Part shown: one piece after another, positions 37,250 through 45,452 of the stretch | Numbering within the stretch: the first letter of the stretch is position 1 | Layout: each line of letters starts with the position of its first letter | Source: Lacibacter sp. H407 | GTDB taxonomy: Bacteria > Bacteroidota > Bacteroidia > Chitinophagales > Chitinophagaceae | DNA length: 64,000 nt | Assembly (NCBI RefSeq): GCF_037892605.1 | Contig: NZ_JBBKTU010000001.1 | Span: 3,782,001-3,846,000 of the forward strand | Reading direction: 5' to 3' | The notes under the pieces: generated by a model | Told to the model about the DNA's origin: nothing | Database searches by the model: none | Seen by the model: the letters and a program-made list of their open reading frames with translations, nothing else | Position numbers and translations under genes: made by a program

Positions 37250-38749
37250 TTAGTCATTTTGCACCGAATTTGGATTTGCCTGAAGCTCCGTAATTGGAAT
37301 TACAAATTGCCACAGGTTACTACCGGCAGGCACTTGCATTAAACCACCTGCAGATGCAGATACATAGTTTGGAACAACTGTTCTGTCAAGTGGCAGGTTC
37401 AAACGTTTTAAGTCAAACCATCTGTGACCTTCTGCCCAAAGTTCAACACGACGGTGAAGCATGATTTCATCAATCAATGCCTGTCCTGTGTTGGTACTTA
37501 AAACATAGTTTGGATCTCTGTTTTTCATGAGCGTAAACAATGCCTGTTGCGCATCCGCTTCCTTACCGGGCGTTCTTGCATACGCTTCTGCCATTATCAG
37601 ATACATTTCCGCTAAACGGATATAAGGTACATCTCCAATGGTTGGGAGTGTTCTGATTGAAAACTTACGGCTCATATAAGGCACTCGGGTAAATGCTGTA
37701 GTCGGCAGCGGGAAATTGGCCGCAGTTGGCGCTGGCTCCCACATTTTTTTCCGCACATCAGTATTTGAAAGTTGCGTGTACAAAGCAGAATTAATTCGCT
37801 TGGGAACACCACGAACATAAGTCGTATTTCCATTGTATGAAATTTGCCCCATAAATGATCCAAATGTATCGCCCTGATCATCTTGAATATAGGCACCCCA
37901 TAACCACTCAGGGTTTGAGAGATCATTGAAACCTGCTTGATAAGCTGCATTCGTCATCAGCGAATGACCGCCCAAGTCTACAACTTGCTTTGCAAAAGCA
38001 GCTGCGTTTACATAATCCTGCATCGCCAAGGCAACTCTTGCACGAATGGCCAACGCTGCTTTACGGCTCAAAATCGATTTTTGCTGCGGACCGGAAGGAG
38101 CTGTAGATGCGCTGCCAAACGCTGTGATGGCATCGTTCAGGTCCTTAATGATCTGTGTATAATTTTCTTCTACTGTTGAACGTGGAAGTTTAAGATCAGT
38201 AGCAGTAAGTGGCATTGATACTCCTAATTGCGTATTGGGAGCCCCCGCAGCATAGCGCTTTCCATAGATCTGAACAAGGTAAAAGTACGACCATGCACGC
38301 ATGGTTAATGCCTCAGCCTTTAGCTTGTTTTTATCAGCTTCAGTTCCGGTTGCGGCATCGATATTGTCCAGCAATGAATTGGCATTGCCGATACAACGGT
38401 AATACATACGGAAAGGATAAGCCGTATATCCATAACTGTCATTACGATGGTTTACCCAACCGCCGGTACCGTTACCTGGTGAGTACCAGGTTGCTACAGC
38501 CTGATGTACATCTTCACCCATAAAATCGAACATCAACATAATACCGCCCTGACCGGGTTGGTTTTGCTGATCGTATCTACTGTATAAATAACGGTAGATA
38601 CCGTTCATTACATTCGCAGCATTTCCTGTGGTTGTAAAGATGGCACCTGCATCTGCACTACCTGTAGGACCCACATCAAAATAATCTTTTTTACAACCTG
38701 AGATAATCAGGACCATCAAAGTTGTAATTGCTATTAATATTTTTTTCAT
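37250..38749 (-). CDS. SusD/RagB family nutrient-binding lipoprotein
   Basis: A 499-residue outer-membrane lipoprotein with lipobox LIISGC, Cys19. Tetratricopeptide-like helices form the SusD fold: AANVMNGIYRYLYSRYDQ near the start, the NLLDNID-type helix, LKAEALTMRAWSYFYLVQIYG in the middle, and the conserved C-terminal IRLAEMYLIMAEAYAR and EGHRWFDLKRLNL. It binds glycans and caps the SusC porin. It is 28 bases downstream of susC in the same operon. Confidence 0.93.
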   Translation of the reverse strand: MKKILIAITTLMVLIISGCKKDYFDVGPTGSADAGAIFTTTGNAANVMNGIYRYLYSRYDQQNQPGQGGIMLMFDFMGEDVHQAVATWYSPGNGTGGWVNHRNDSYGYTAYPFRMYYRCIGNANSLLDNIDAATGTEADKNKLKAEALTMRAWSYFYLVQIYGKRYAAGAPNTQLGVSMPLTATDLKLPRSTVEENYTQIIKDLNDAITAFGSASTAPSGPQQKSILSRKAALAIRARVALAMQDYVNAAAFAKQVVDLGGHSLMTNAAYQAGFNDLSNPEWLWGAYIQDDQGDTFGSFMGQISYNGNTTYVRGVPKRINSALYTQLSNTDVRKKMWEPAPTAANFPLPTTAFTRVPYMSRKFSIRTLPTIGDVPYIRLAEMYLIMAEAYARTPGKEADAQQALFTLMKNRDPNYVLSTNTGQALIDEIMLHRRVELWAEGHRWFDLKRLNLPLDRTVVPNYVSASAGGLMQVPAGSNLWQFVIPITELQANPNSVQND

Positions 38750-38777
38750 AATTTATTTAATTAAAGAATGACAGAAA

Positions 38778-41700
38778 TTAGAATGTAACATTGATACCCA
38801 GGTTCCATAACCTGTTGGGTACATAAACCGGGCTATTTGTTCCATTAAAACTTTCAGCAGGGTTCATTCCTTTACGTTTTGATAAAATCAGTAGATTTTC
38901 ACCACCAGCATACACTCTTGCCTGATCGAATCCGATTTTACCTACAAATGATTTCGGCAGTTTGTATGTAAGGGTAATGTTTCTGAAATTTAAGTACGAT
39001 GCATCTATCAAAAACCGATCAGACTGAGAGTTGAATTGTCCGGTATTGTTGATGTCTAAGCGTGGGATATCTGTAACATCACCTGGTTTTTTCCATGCAC
39101 GCAAAGCATCAGTATGCAAAGCACGACCGTAGCTGATACCCAGCAATCCTGCATAGTTACCATCATAAAACTTACCACCAACTTGATAGTTCACTAAGAA
39201 CGACAGTGAGAAATCTTTCACAGTTACAGTACTGAGTACCGATCCAAAGAACTTTGGAATAGCAGTACCAGCATAATGAAACGCTGCATTGTTTGGATTG
39301 GTTGTAACTGTATCGCCTTTAGCATTTACACGGTAGCCGGTTGTAAGGCCGGGCAATGCATGAAACAGACCTGCTCCATCTACTGGATCAACACCAGCCC
39401 ATCTTCTTAAATAGAAAGCGAAAATATCCTGACCTGCCTCCAAACGTTTGGTACCACTTACAATGGTAGGAGTTGTTTCGGGCAACTTGGTGATTCTGTT
39501 TTTCAAAGCAGTTACATTCAATTGCACATCCCATTTAACAACCTTAGTTTTCACTACATCAAAATTCAATTGCGCTTCAATACCACGGTTCCACATGGTT
39601 CCGATGTTTTCGTTCTTCACTGTAACAGGTGCAGATAAACCTTGAGGTACTTCAAATAACAGATCGGATGATCCACGATCGAAATATTCGATTGAACCCG
39701 AAATGCGGTTATTCAACATACCAAATTCAACACCTATGTTGAGTGTCTTGTTAACCTCCCATGTTAATTCAGGAGTTGGTACAGTTGATAATAATGCGCC
39801 CGGATTGGTTGAGTTATTGAAGCCTAAACCATATAATGCCTGGTATTCAAAGTAAGAACCCAATTCATCGTTACCTACTGTTCCGTAAGATGCTCTGAAT
39901 TTCAAGTCGTTTACCCAGCTTACATTGGCCATAAACGCTTCACGCATTACCGACCAAGAGAAACCTGCAGAGTAGAAGTTACCCCAACGGCTTTGTTCTG
40001 AGAAACGGGAAGATGCATCTCTGCGGTACGATACATCGAAATAGTATTTTTTATCGAAGTTGTATTTAACACTTGATAAATAACCCTCTCTTCTTAAACG
40101 GTTCAAAGAACCATTTACAGCGTTCAATACCACAAAATTTGCTAATTGGATATTACCATCGAGGTTCATGCCTCTTCTGGAACCACTAAAGAACTGGTCG
40201 TTATTTTGTTGCGACTCATGACCTACTAAAGCCGACACCTCATGCAAGCCAAACTCCTGGTTATAGTTCAAAACCTGGTTGAATGAAACAGTGCGGAACT
40301 CATTCGCAGTGCGGCCTGCTGTACCACCTGCAGTAACACCATCACCCACAATACGGTTCTGGAAAGTTTGAGTGCTGGTATTGTTTAAATCAATACCTGC
40401 ATTGCCAGTGAGCGTGAAATATTTTAAAAACTTCGTTTCGATGAAAGTACGTGCAATAATGCTGTTTCGTTTATCAATACTTTCATTCAACATCGTTTCA
40501 TAAATAATATGACGACCGGGTGAAGCACCGGCAGGCCTGTTGATAGAACCCGGGTGAATACCATAATCATAATATTGATTGCCGAATGGATCACGAATAG
40601 GGTCACCTGTTGCATCCCATGCACGTACAGGATATATAGGTCCCATTCCTCTTGCAAACACAAACGGATTAATGAAGGTGTTAGAACCATCGCCGGCAGC
40701 CTGATTAGAAGTTACCATGGCAGCGGTTAGGTTAATACCGGTTTTCAACCACTCTTTTACTTGTGAGTTAACCGCAATACGTGCGTTTACACGCTGGTAA
40801 TCCGATTTGGTTACAAAGCCTTTGTCATCGAGATAGTTCAACGAAAAATAGTAATCAGATTTATTGATTTTTGACGACAAATTGAAACCAACTTCATTGC
40901 GCATACCGTTCCGTTCGATCGGTCCATACCAATCAAAGTCGTTGTATTGAAGATCTGCATTGGGATTCATTAAACCATTTACATCTACTATCTGATTATT
41001 TGGTACGCCAAATGGGTTGTAGATCAATTGTGCGGCGATACCATTGGTAGCATTTTGTGCGGCAACAGCTTCTGTTTGGCCTGTACCTGTTGTAGGAAAC
41101 ATTAAACCATGTTTCATGGCCTGCCACATCAGCGGGTAGTACTCATACGCACCTACACGGTCGTATTCAGCAATACCTCTTTCTGAAAAACCAGTGTTCA
41201 CAAATACATTCACTTTAGGAGTACCTGCTTTACCTCTTTTGGTAGTAATCATTACCACACCATTGGCAGCACGTGCACCATACAGCGCTGTGGAAGATGC
41301 ATCTTTCAACAACGAAATACTTTCGATATCGTTGGTGTTAAGATCGCCGATAGCGCCACCATAAGGGAAACCGTCAACTACATACAAAGGAGCGGAGCTT
41401 GCATTTACTGAACCAAAACCTCTGATACGCAACGCTGCAGAACTACCAGGTTGACCGTTGCCCGAAGTGGCAGCAATACCTGGTGCAGCACCTGCAAGTG
41501 CCTGCGATAGATTGGTGGTAAGCCTGTTCTCCAATTGTTCTGCGCCAATTTTAGACACAGAACCTGTGATCGACTCTCTTTTTTGAGTGCCGTAAGCAAC
41601 TACCACTACTTCTTCCAATGATTTTGCAGTGGAGGTCATAGCAACATTAAAGGTTGTTCTGTTACCAATAGCAACCTCAACCTCTTCAAAATCGAGAAAT

Positions 41701-41918
41701 GTAATCACTAAGGCTTTTGCTGAAGCAGGTACGTTTAACTTGAAAGTACCATCTGAAGATGTTGTTGTACCAACACTTGTTCCTTTTACAATAATCGAAA
41801 CACCAGAGAGTGGTGTCCCATCTTTTTCGTCTGTAATTTTTCCGGAAACAGACTTTTCCTGTGCCATTATGTGTAATGAACACAATAACAGCAGAACCAC
41901 AGTAAGCAGTTTTCTCAT
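38778..41918 (-). CDS. SusC/RagA family TonB-linked outer-membrane transporter
   Basis: A 1046-residue TonB-dependent glycan importer. The signal peptide (1-20, ending LHIMAQ) is followed by a carboxypeptidase-like regulatory domain (VSGKITDEKDGTPLSGVSIIVKGTSVGTTT), the SusC signature VVVAYGTQKRESITGSVS, a plug domain with PLYVVDGFP and SISLLKDASSTALYGARAANGVV, and a long barrel ending GINVTF. The start at MRKLL is preferred over one 14 codons upstream, since it gives a normal signal peptide. A 490-bp region upstream has no gene and may hold a long leader. Confidence 0.93.
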   Translation of the reverse strand: MRKLLTVVLLLLCSLHIMAQEKSVSGKITDEKDGTPLSGVSIIVKGTSVGTTTSSDGTFKLNVPASAKALVITFLDFEEVEVAIGNRTTFNVAMTSTAKSLEEVVVVAYGTQKRESITGSVSKIGAEQLENRLTTNLSQALAGAAPGIAATSGNGQPGSSAALRIRGFGSVNASSAPLYVVDGFPYGGAIGDLNTNDIESISLLKDASSTALYGARAANGVVMITTKRGKAGTPKVNVFVNTGFSERGIAEYDRVGAYEYYPLMWQAMKHGLMFPTTGTGQTEAVAAQNATNGIAAQLIYNPFGVPNNQIVDVNGLMNPNADLQYNDFDWYGPIERNGMRNEVGFNLSSKINKSDYYFSLNYLDDKGFVTKSDYQRVNARIAVNSQVKEWLKTGINLTAAMVTSNQAAGDGSNTFINPFVFARGMGPIYPVRAWDATGDPIRDPFGNQYYDYGIHPGSINRPAGASPGRHIIYETMLNESIDKRNSIIARTFIETKFLKYFTLTGNAGIDLNNTSTQTFQNRIVGDGVTAGGTAGRTANEFRTVSFNQVLNYNQEFGLHEVSALVGHESQQNNDQFFSGSRRGMNLDGNIQLANFVVLNAVNGSLNRLRREGYLSSVKYNFDKKYYFDVSYRRDASSRFSEQSRWGNFYSAGFSWSVMREAFMANVSWVNDLKFRASYGTVGNDELGSYFEYQALYGLGFNNSTNPGALLSTVPTPELTWEVNKTLNIGVEFGMLNNRISGSIEYFDRGSSDLLFEVPQGLSAPVTVKNENIGTMWNRGIEAQLNFDVVKTKVVKWDVQLNVTALKNRITKLPETTPTIVSGTKRLEAGQDIFAFYLRRWAGVDPVDGAGLFHALPGLTTGYRVNAKGDTVTTNPNNAAFHYAGTAIPKFFGSVLSTVTVKDFSLSFLVNYQVGGKFYDGNYAGLLGISYGRALHTDALRAWKKPGDVTDIPRLDINNTGQFNSQSDRFLIDASYLNFRNITLTYKLPKSFVGKIGFDQARVYAGGENLLILSKRKGMNPAESFNGTNSPVYVPNRLWNLGINVTF

Positions 41919-42408
41919 GCAGATTTCGTTTAGTTTGTTAAAAAATGGTGGTGAATTCAAGAGAAGCTGAGAACAAGCAATCGAATAAGAGTATCATAAG
42001 GTTGGTGGGCAATTTATTTGGTTTTCGTTAAAAAAAACAAAATAAATTATGAACGGTATTAACTAAAGGACACGCAACAAACAAAAATGCTGCATGAAAC
42101 ATAAAATCAATTTAAAAAAACTCTTCGTGTTGAACATCCGTATCTATTAGATAGGAAAAGTTCAACAAGTATAATTCAGACAAGTCCTGTAGCACCAAAT
42201 AGACAAATGGAACGTACTACAAATGATGACAGTTTAAAAATTAATCCTGTTCGAAATAACATAATAGATTACAGACGAATGTTACCACAAAAATATGGAT
42301 TCGTTTAAGTTGATAGATTTGTATAACATGAGGACTGAGTAAATCACTTTCCATCCGGAATCATTGTGGCAATATTTTTGAAACCCTTTTTCAAGTACCA
42401 CAAACAAA
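41919..42408 (-). promoter_or_regulatory. Long upstream region of susC with inverted repeat
   Basis: No gene is seen. A TATTTTTG box lies at 42288-42295 on the minus strand (no matching -33), which would give a leader of about 365 bases. Within it, TGTTGAAC (42128-42135) and GTTCAACA (42160-42167) enclose a second stem TATCT/AGATA. This could be a regulatory leader, or an operator for a sugar-sensing regulator. The rest is AT-rich without visible structure. Confidence 0.4.
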
Positions 42409-42615
42409 TCACTCATCTTCATCCTCAACAATTTCCTGCACCCGCCCGATCTGCCCATCCTGCAAACGTACTTTAATACCACGGTGATGGGTAGGCGCAC
42501 TGGTGAGCAGATCTTTTACAATGCCTTCTGTTAATATGCCGGTACGTTGATCTTTTTTTAATACAATGAGTACTTGCATACCTGGTTTAATATGTGCTCG
42601 AATGGTTCCTTCCAT
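42409..42615 (-). CDS. YwbE family protein
   Basis: A 68-residue protein of the YwbE/DUF2196 family: IRAHIKPGMQVLIVLKKDQRTGILTEGIVKDLLT, then HHRGIKVRLQDGQIGRVQEI and an acidic end. It is an SH3-like small beta fold and essentially full length for the family. The start at MEGTIRAH is preferred over one five codons upstream. The function is unknown. It lies 24 bases after the cupin gene and is probably in one transcript with it. Confidence 0.85.
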   Translation of the reverse strand: MEGTIRAHIKPGMQVLIVLKKDQRTGILTEGIVKDLLTSAPTHHRGIKVRLQDGQIGRVQEIVEDEDE

Positions 42616-42639
42616 TTTTGTAATTATCAAGAGTTGTGA

Positions 42640-42975
42640 TTATTGAATAAAATCTTCCCGCATAGGACTAAACACATCGATGAGTATGCCTTTCTCCAGG
42701 CACACAACACCGTGTTCAACATTCGACGGAATATGAAAACCATCACCCGCCGTCAGTACTTTTCTTTCACCTGCAATCTCTACTTCAAACACGCCACTCT
42801 CAATATGGGTTAGTTGTACATGCACATGTTTATGTACAGCCCCCACAGCGCCTTGTTCAAAATCTACTTTCACAAGCATCAATGATGGATCGTACGCCAT
42901 GATCTTGCGACGGATACCATCGCCGGCAGGCTGCCATTCCAATTGTTCGTTTTTAATAAATCCGGCTTGTTGCAT
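42640..42975 (-). CDS. Cupin domain protein
   Basis: A 111-residue single-domain cupin. Motif 1 is the stretch with HKHVHVQLTHIESGVFEVEI and motif 2 is GDGFHIPSNVEHGVVCLEKG, so the metal-binding His residues are present. The cytoplasmic protein has no signal peptide. Ligand and reaction are unknown. A near-consensus -7 box (TATTTTTA, 42980-42987 on the minus strand) ends 4 bases before the ATG, another apparently leaderless gene. Confidence 0.8.
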   Translation of the reverse strand: MQQAGFIKNEQLEWQPAGDGIRRKIMAYDPSLMLVKVDFEQGAVGAVHKHVHVQLTHIESGVFEVEIAGERKVLTAGDGFHIPSNVEHGVVCLEKGILIDVFSPMREDFIQ

Positions 42976-43150
42976 AGTGTAAAAATAAGTATCTCTTGAA
43001 ACGATGCCCGCCTTTTTCCTTTTTCAAAAAGAGTTTTGGCATGCAAGATTATACGTGCAGGTTTAAATCAGAGTGGATTTAGTCAAGAGCATGATTAAAC
43101 AATTGCTATTTCATCAATACAATTTCCTAAATTCATTTCTCACCAAAGAA

Positions 43151-43210
43151 AAGGAGGTATTCATGAAATCTACAGATCAATCATGGACGCCATCGGTTAT
43201 TATCGGGTAA
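43151..43210 (+). CDS. Orphan 15-residue ORF with strong Shine-Dalgarno
   Basis: AAGGAGGT (43151-43158) stands 4 bases before ATG 43163, followed by 15 codons (MKSTDQSWTPSVIIG) and TAA. Such a perfect ribosome-binding site is exceptional in this window. CGGTTA (43194-43199) and TAACCG (43208-43213) form a hairpin that includes the stop codon. A terminator at 43253-43280 closes the unit and no downstream gene lies on this strand, so this may be a free small mRNA or dual-function RNA. The function is unknown. Confidence 0.45.
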   Translation, partial: KEVFMKSTDQSWTPSVIIG

Positions 43211-43237
43211 CCGGGCTTTCTCCATTCGAATAATCTG

Positions 43238-43280
43238 GGCTCGAGGAGAGCCAAAGCCACCAATTGTATTGGTGGCTTTT
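43238..43280 (+). terminator. Hairpin pair closing the orphan mini-ORF unit
   Basis: GGCTC/GAGCC (43238-43252) is followed at once by a perfect 12-bp stem, AAAGCCACCAAT with ATTGGTGGCTTT (43253-43279), and TTTTG. Confidence 0.75.
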
Positions 43281-43320
43281 GTTTATTGATGATTGCTTCT
43301 TATTTCTGACAATGAAATTA

Positions 43321-43354
43321 AATCCTCTGGTGTTTTGGCAACCCCCGGAGGATT
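43321..43354 (-). terminator. Possible terminator of the amidohydrolase gene
   Basis: AATCCTCTGG and CCGGAGGATT form a 10-bp stem (one G-T pair) with a 14-base loop. On the minus strand it follows the amidohydrolase stop by 10 bases. The T run after it is weak (TTAATTT). Confidence 0.4.
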
Positions 43355-43364
43355 GTTTGGTATA

Positions 43365-44447
43365 TTACTCCGGCCATCCACTCTTATCAATATTTGGAAT
43401 AATGCGCAGCGCATTTTTATAATACACTTTCTTTAAAATAGCATCCGGTAAACCCATACCATACATTGGCCAGAAGGCATGGTATTTTTTGTGATAAGGA
43501 AAATATTCATCTTCCGTTTCCAGCACACGGAAATAGGTGGCATATTCAGAAGGTACCCAACTGTCTTTTCCAAACAAAATGCGATCCTGGTATTTGGTGA
43601 AGAAAGCCTTCGCCATTTTTGGTTGTCGGCCAATCTCTGCGATCACCGCACCAAACTCAACAACAACATTCGGCATTGCATCGAGAATACCGCTTAACTT
43701 TTGGAGATCATTCGGATACCAGCCAAAATGCGCAGCAATGAATGTTGTGTTCTTATGTTTTTTGAACAGATTATGTTGTTCGTTAATCAAGGTTTCAAAC
43801 GGCACCGGATTATCAGCACCACGTTTACGGTTTGGGTTAATGATTAACTCCAGCCAACGTTCATTGGTATTATCCAACGGATCCCAAAACGATTTTGGAT
43901 CGGCTGTATGGATGATGACAGGTATTTTTAATTCACCTGCTTTTTTCCAAACAGCATCCAGTCTTGCATCATCCACAGGAACACGATTGCCATTAATATC
44001 TTTTACGCTAAAACCAAGACTCTTGTAAATTTTTAATCCATTGGCGCCGTTCTTGACATCATCTTCCAGTTGCTTCGCCGCTTTTTCGCCCCAACCGGGT
44101 TCGCCCACACCTTTAAAATCTACATTGGCAAATACAATAAAGCGACCGGGTTTGTTTTCTTTAATATTCTTCGCAGCACCGCTGATCTGCTCACCACTGC
44201 CACCGCTCAGGTTCACCATTACCCGCATATTCAATTTATCCATTTCTGTGGTAAGCGTGTTAAGATCCATTGTGGGCATACGGAACTGATGATTGTGTAC
44301 ATCAATAAACGGGAATTTTGATTTGGTAACCGGATGCTGGGGAACCACTAATGTTGAAGGAGGATTATAACTTTCGAAATCAATTTTCTGTTGTGCACTT
44401 GCGGCTGTTGCCAGCAATAAAGTACCGATAAGAAAAACCTTGTGCAT
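43365..44447 (-). CDS. Exported amidohydrolase family protein
   Basis: A 360-residue protein with signal peptide (1-18, TAASAQ) and an amidohydrolase-2-type TIM barrel. The metal motif FIDVHNHQF is at about residue 50, IIHTADPKSFWDP at about 190, the conserved AAHFGWYPNDLQKL at about 255 and the final Asp motif RILFGKDSWVPS at about 300. The family hydrolyses or decarboxylates small cyclic or carboxylic compounds; the substrate is unknown. Export to the periplasm is common for Bacteroidota members. Confidence 0.8.
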   Translation of the reverse strand: MHKVFLIGTLLLATAASAQQKIDFESYNPPSTLVVPQHPVTKSKFPFIDVHNHQFRMPTMDLNTLTTEMDKLNMRVMVNLSGGSGEQISGAAKNIKENKPGRFIVFANVDFKGVGEPGWGEKAAKQLEDDVKNGANGLKIYKSLGFSVKDINGNRVPVDDARLDAVWKKAGELKIPVIIHTADPKSFWDPLDNTNERWLELIINPNRKRGADNPVPFETLINEQHNLFKKHKNTTFIAAHFGWYPNDLQKLSGILDAMPNVVVEFGAVIAEIGRQPKMAKAFFTKYQDRILFGKDSWVPSEYATYFRVLETEDEYFPYHKKYHAFWPMYGMGLPDAILKKVYYKNALRIIPNIDKSGWPE

Positions 44448-44531
44448 GTTGATGATTATTTTTGTGGTTCAAAGAAAGCAAGTTATCGAACAGAATCGTT
44501 TCCGCTTGTCATTTTTTAACAGGGTACAAAT

Positions 44532-44559
44532 AAAAAGCCCGGAAGCAAGCCTCCGGACT
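44532..44559 (-). terminator. Terminator of the SnoaL-like lipoprotein gene
   Basis: On the minus strand GTCCGGA and TCCGGGC pair with one mismatch around an 8-base loop, followed by TTTTTATTT; it lies 24 bases after the stop. Confidence 0.6.
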
Positions 44560-44582
44560 CTATCGATCAAGCATGAGAAAAC

Positions 44583-45125
44583 TTATTTTGCCATTGCTGC
44601 ATTAATAGGCACACGATCGAGGTACTGCACTACACGGTCAATTTTATCGTTGGCATCAAAATGCTGCACAGTGTGTATTGACTGTATCATGCGTTTGCCG
44701 GTTTTATATTTTGCATTCGTACTATACCAACTGAGTAACCATACACCTGCAGCTTCTGTCGCCTGTGTTTGGTTTACTTTCACCGGCAACCATATTTGAT
44801 TGGTAAAACTGATCGAGTCAATGTTGTTCGCTCTTCTGTCTTTCCAATATTGAACAACAGCAGCTTTTCCGACAATTGAGTCGCCATTGTTCCATTGCCA
44901 CACAATGTTATCAGCCCAGTTGGATGACCATGCATCAATATCACCTGAGGTCATGCTGGCTAATCCGCTTTTCCCGATCTCAGTGTACTTGGGATCAGCA
45001 AATTCAGCAGGTTGGGCTTTGGCTTCGGTAGTGGCAGGAGTAGTTTCGGAAGCTTCGTCTGGTTTGGGGTTGTTGCAGGCTGCAAACAAAAGGAATGACA
45101 TCATTCCAACAAGAAATCGTTTCAT
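44583..45125 (-). CDS. SnoaL/NTF2-like lipoprotein
   Basis: A 180-residue lipoprotein (lipobox LFAAC, Cys17) with an Ala/Thr/Pro linker (22-45) and an NTF2-like domain (about 48-178): YTEIGKSGLASMTSGDIDAWSSNWADNIVWQWNNGDSIVGKAAVVQYW. SnoaL-like folds bind small hydrophobic ligands or serve as scaffolds; no catalytic residues can be assigned. It is a single gene with its own terminator, divergent from ppdK. Confidence 0.75.
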   Translation of the reverse strand: MKRFLVGMMSFLLFAACNNPKPDEASETTPATTEAKAQPAEFADPKYTEIGKSGLASMTSGDIDAWSSNWADNIVWQWNNGDSIVGKAAVVQYWKDRRANNIDSISFTNQIWLPVKVNQTQATEAAGVWLLSWYSTNAKYKTGKRMIQSIHTVQHFDANDKIDRVVQYLDRVPINAAMAK

Positions 45126-45452
45126 GTAAGATTGTTTTAAAATGTGAATAAGAAAGGGGAGATCAAAATATGGTTCACAATGTGCGGAAGGATAAGAAAG
45201 CTACTCAATAAAAATGGCATTGTCAATATCTGCTCAAAAGTTTGGGAGCAGTTTTTTAAGTAATCATAGTCAGCTTTCAGTTCTTAAATACTGACTGTGG
45301 TAAGCTTTTTTCTTGCGGACAATCATTCTTTGCCCCGTGCACCACTTCTACTTTTACTTCTGAAAAAAAGTTATTAAAAAGGAACGATTGCGAAAGCAAC
45401 ATGAGTTGGGAAGCGCAGTATTTCCTCTCAGTACATTCAAAAACTTCTAACA

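Noticed and set aside
43208-43310. Readthrough of the mini-ORF stop into a longer protein
   Set aside because: The frame stays open for about 34 codons after TAA but crosses both terminator hairpins and has unlikely composition; a real extension is improbable.
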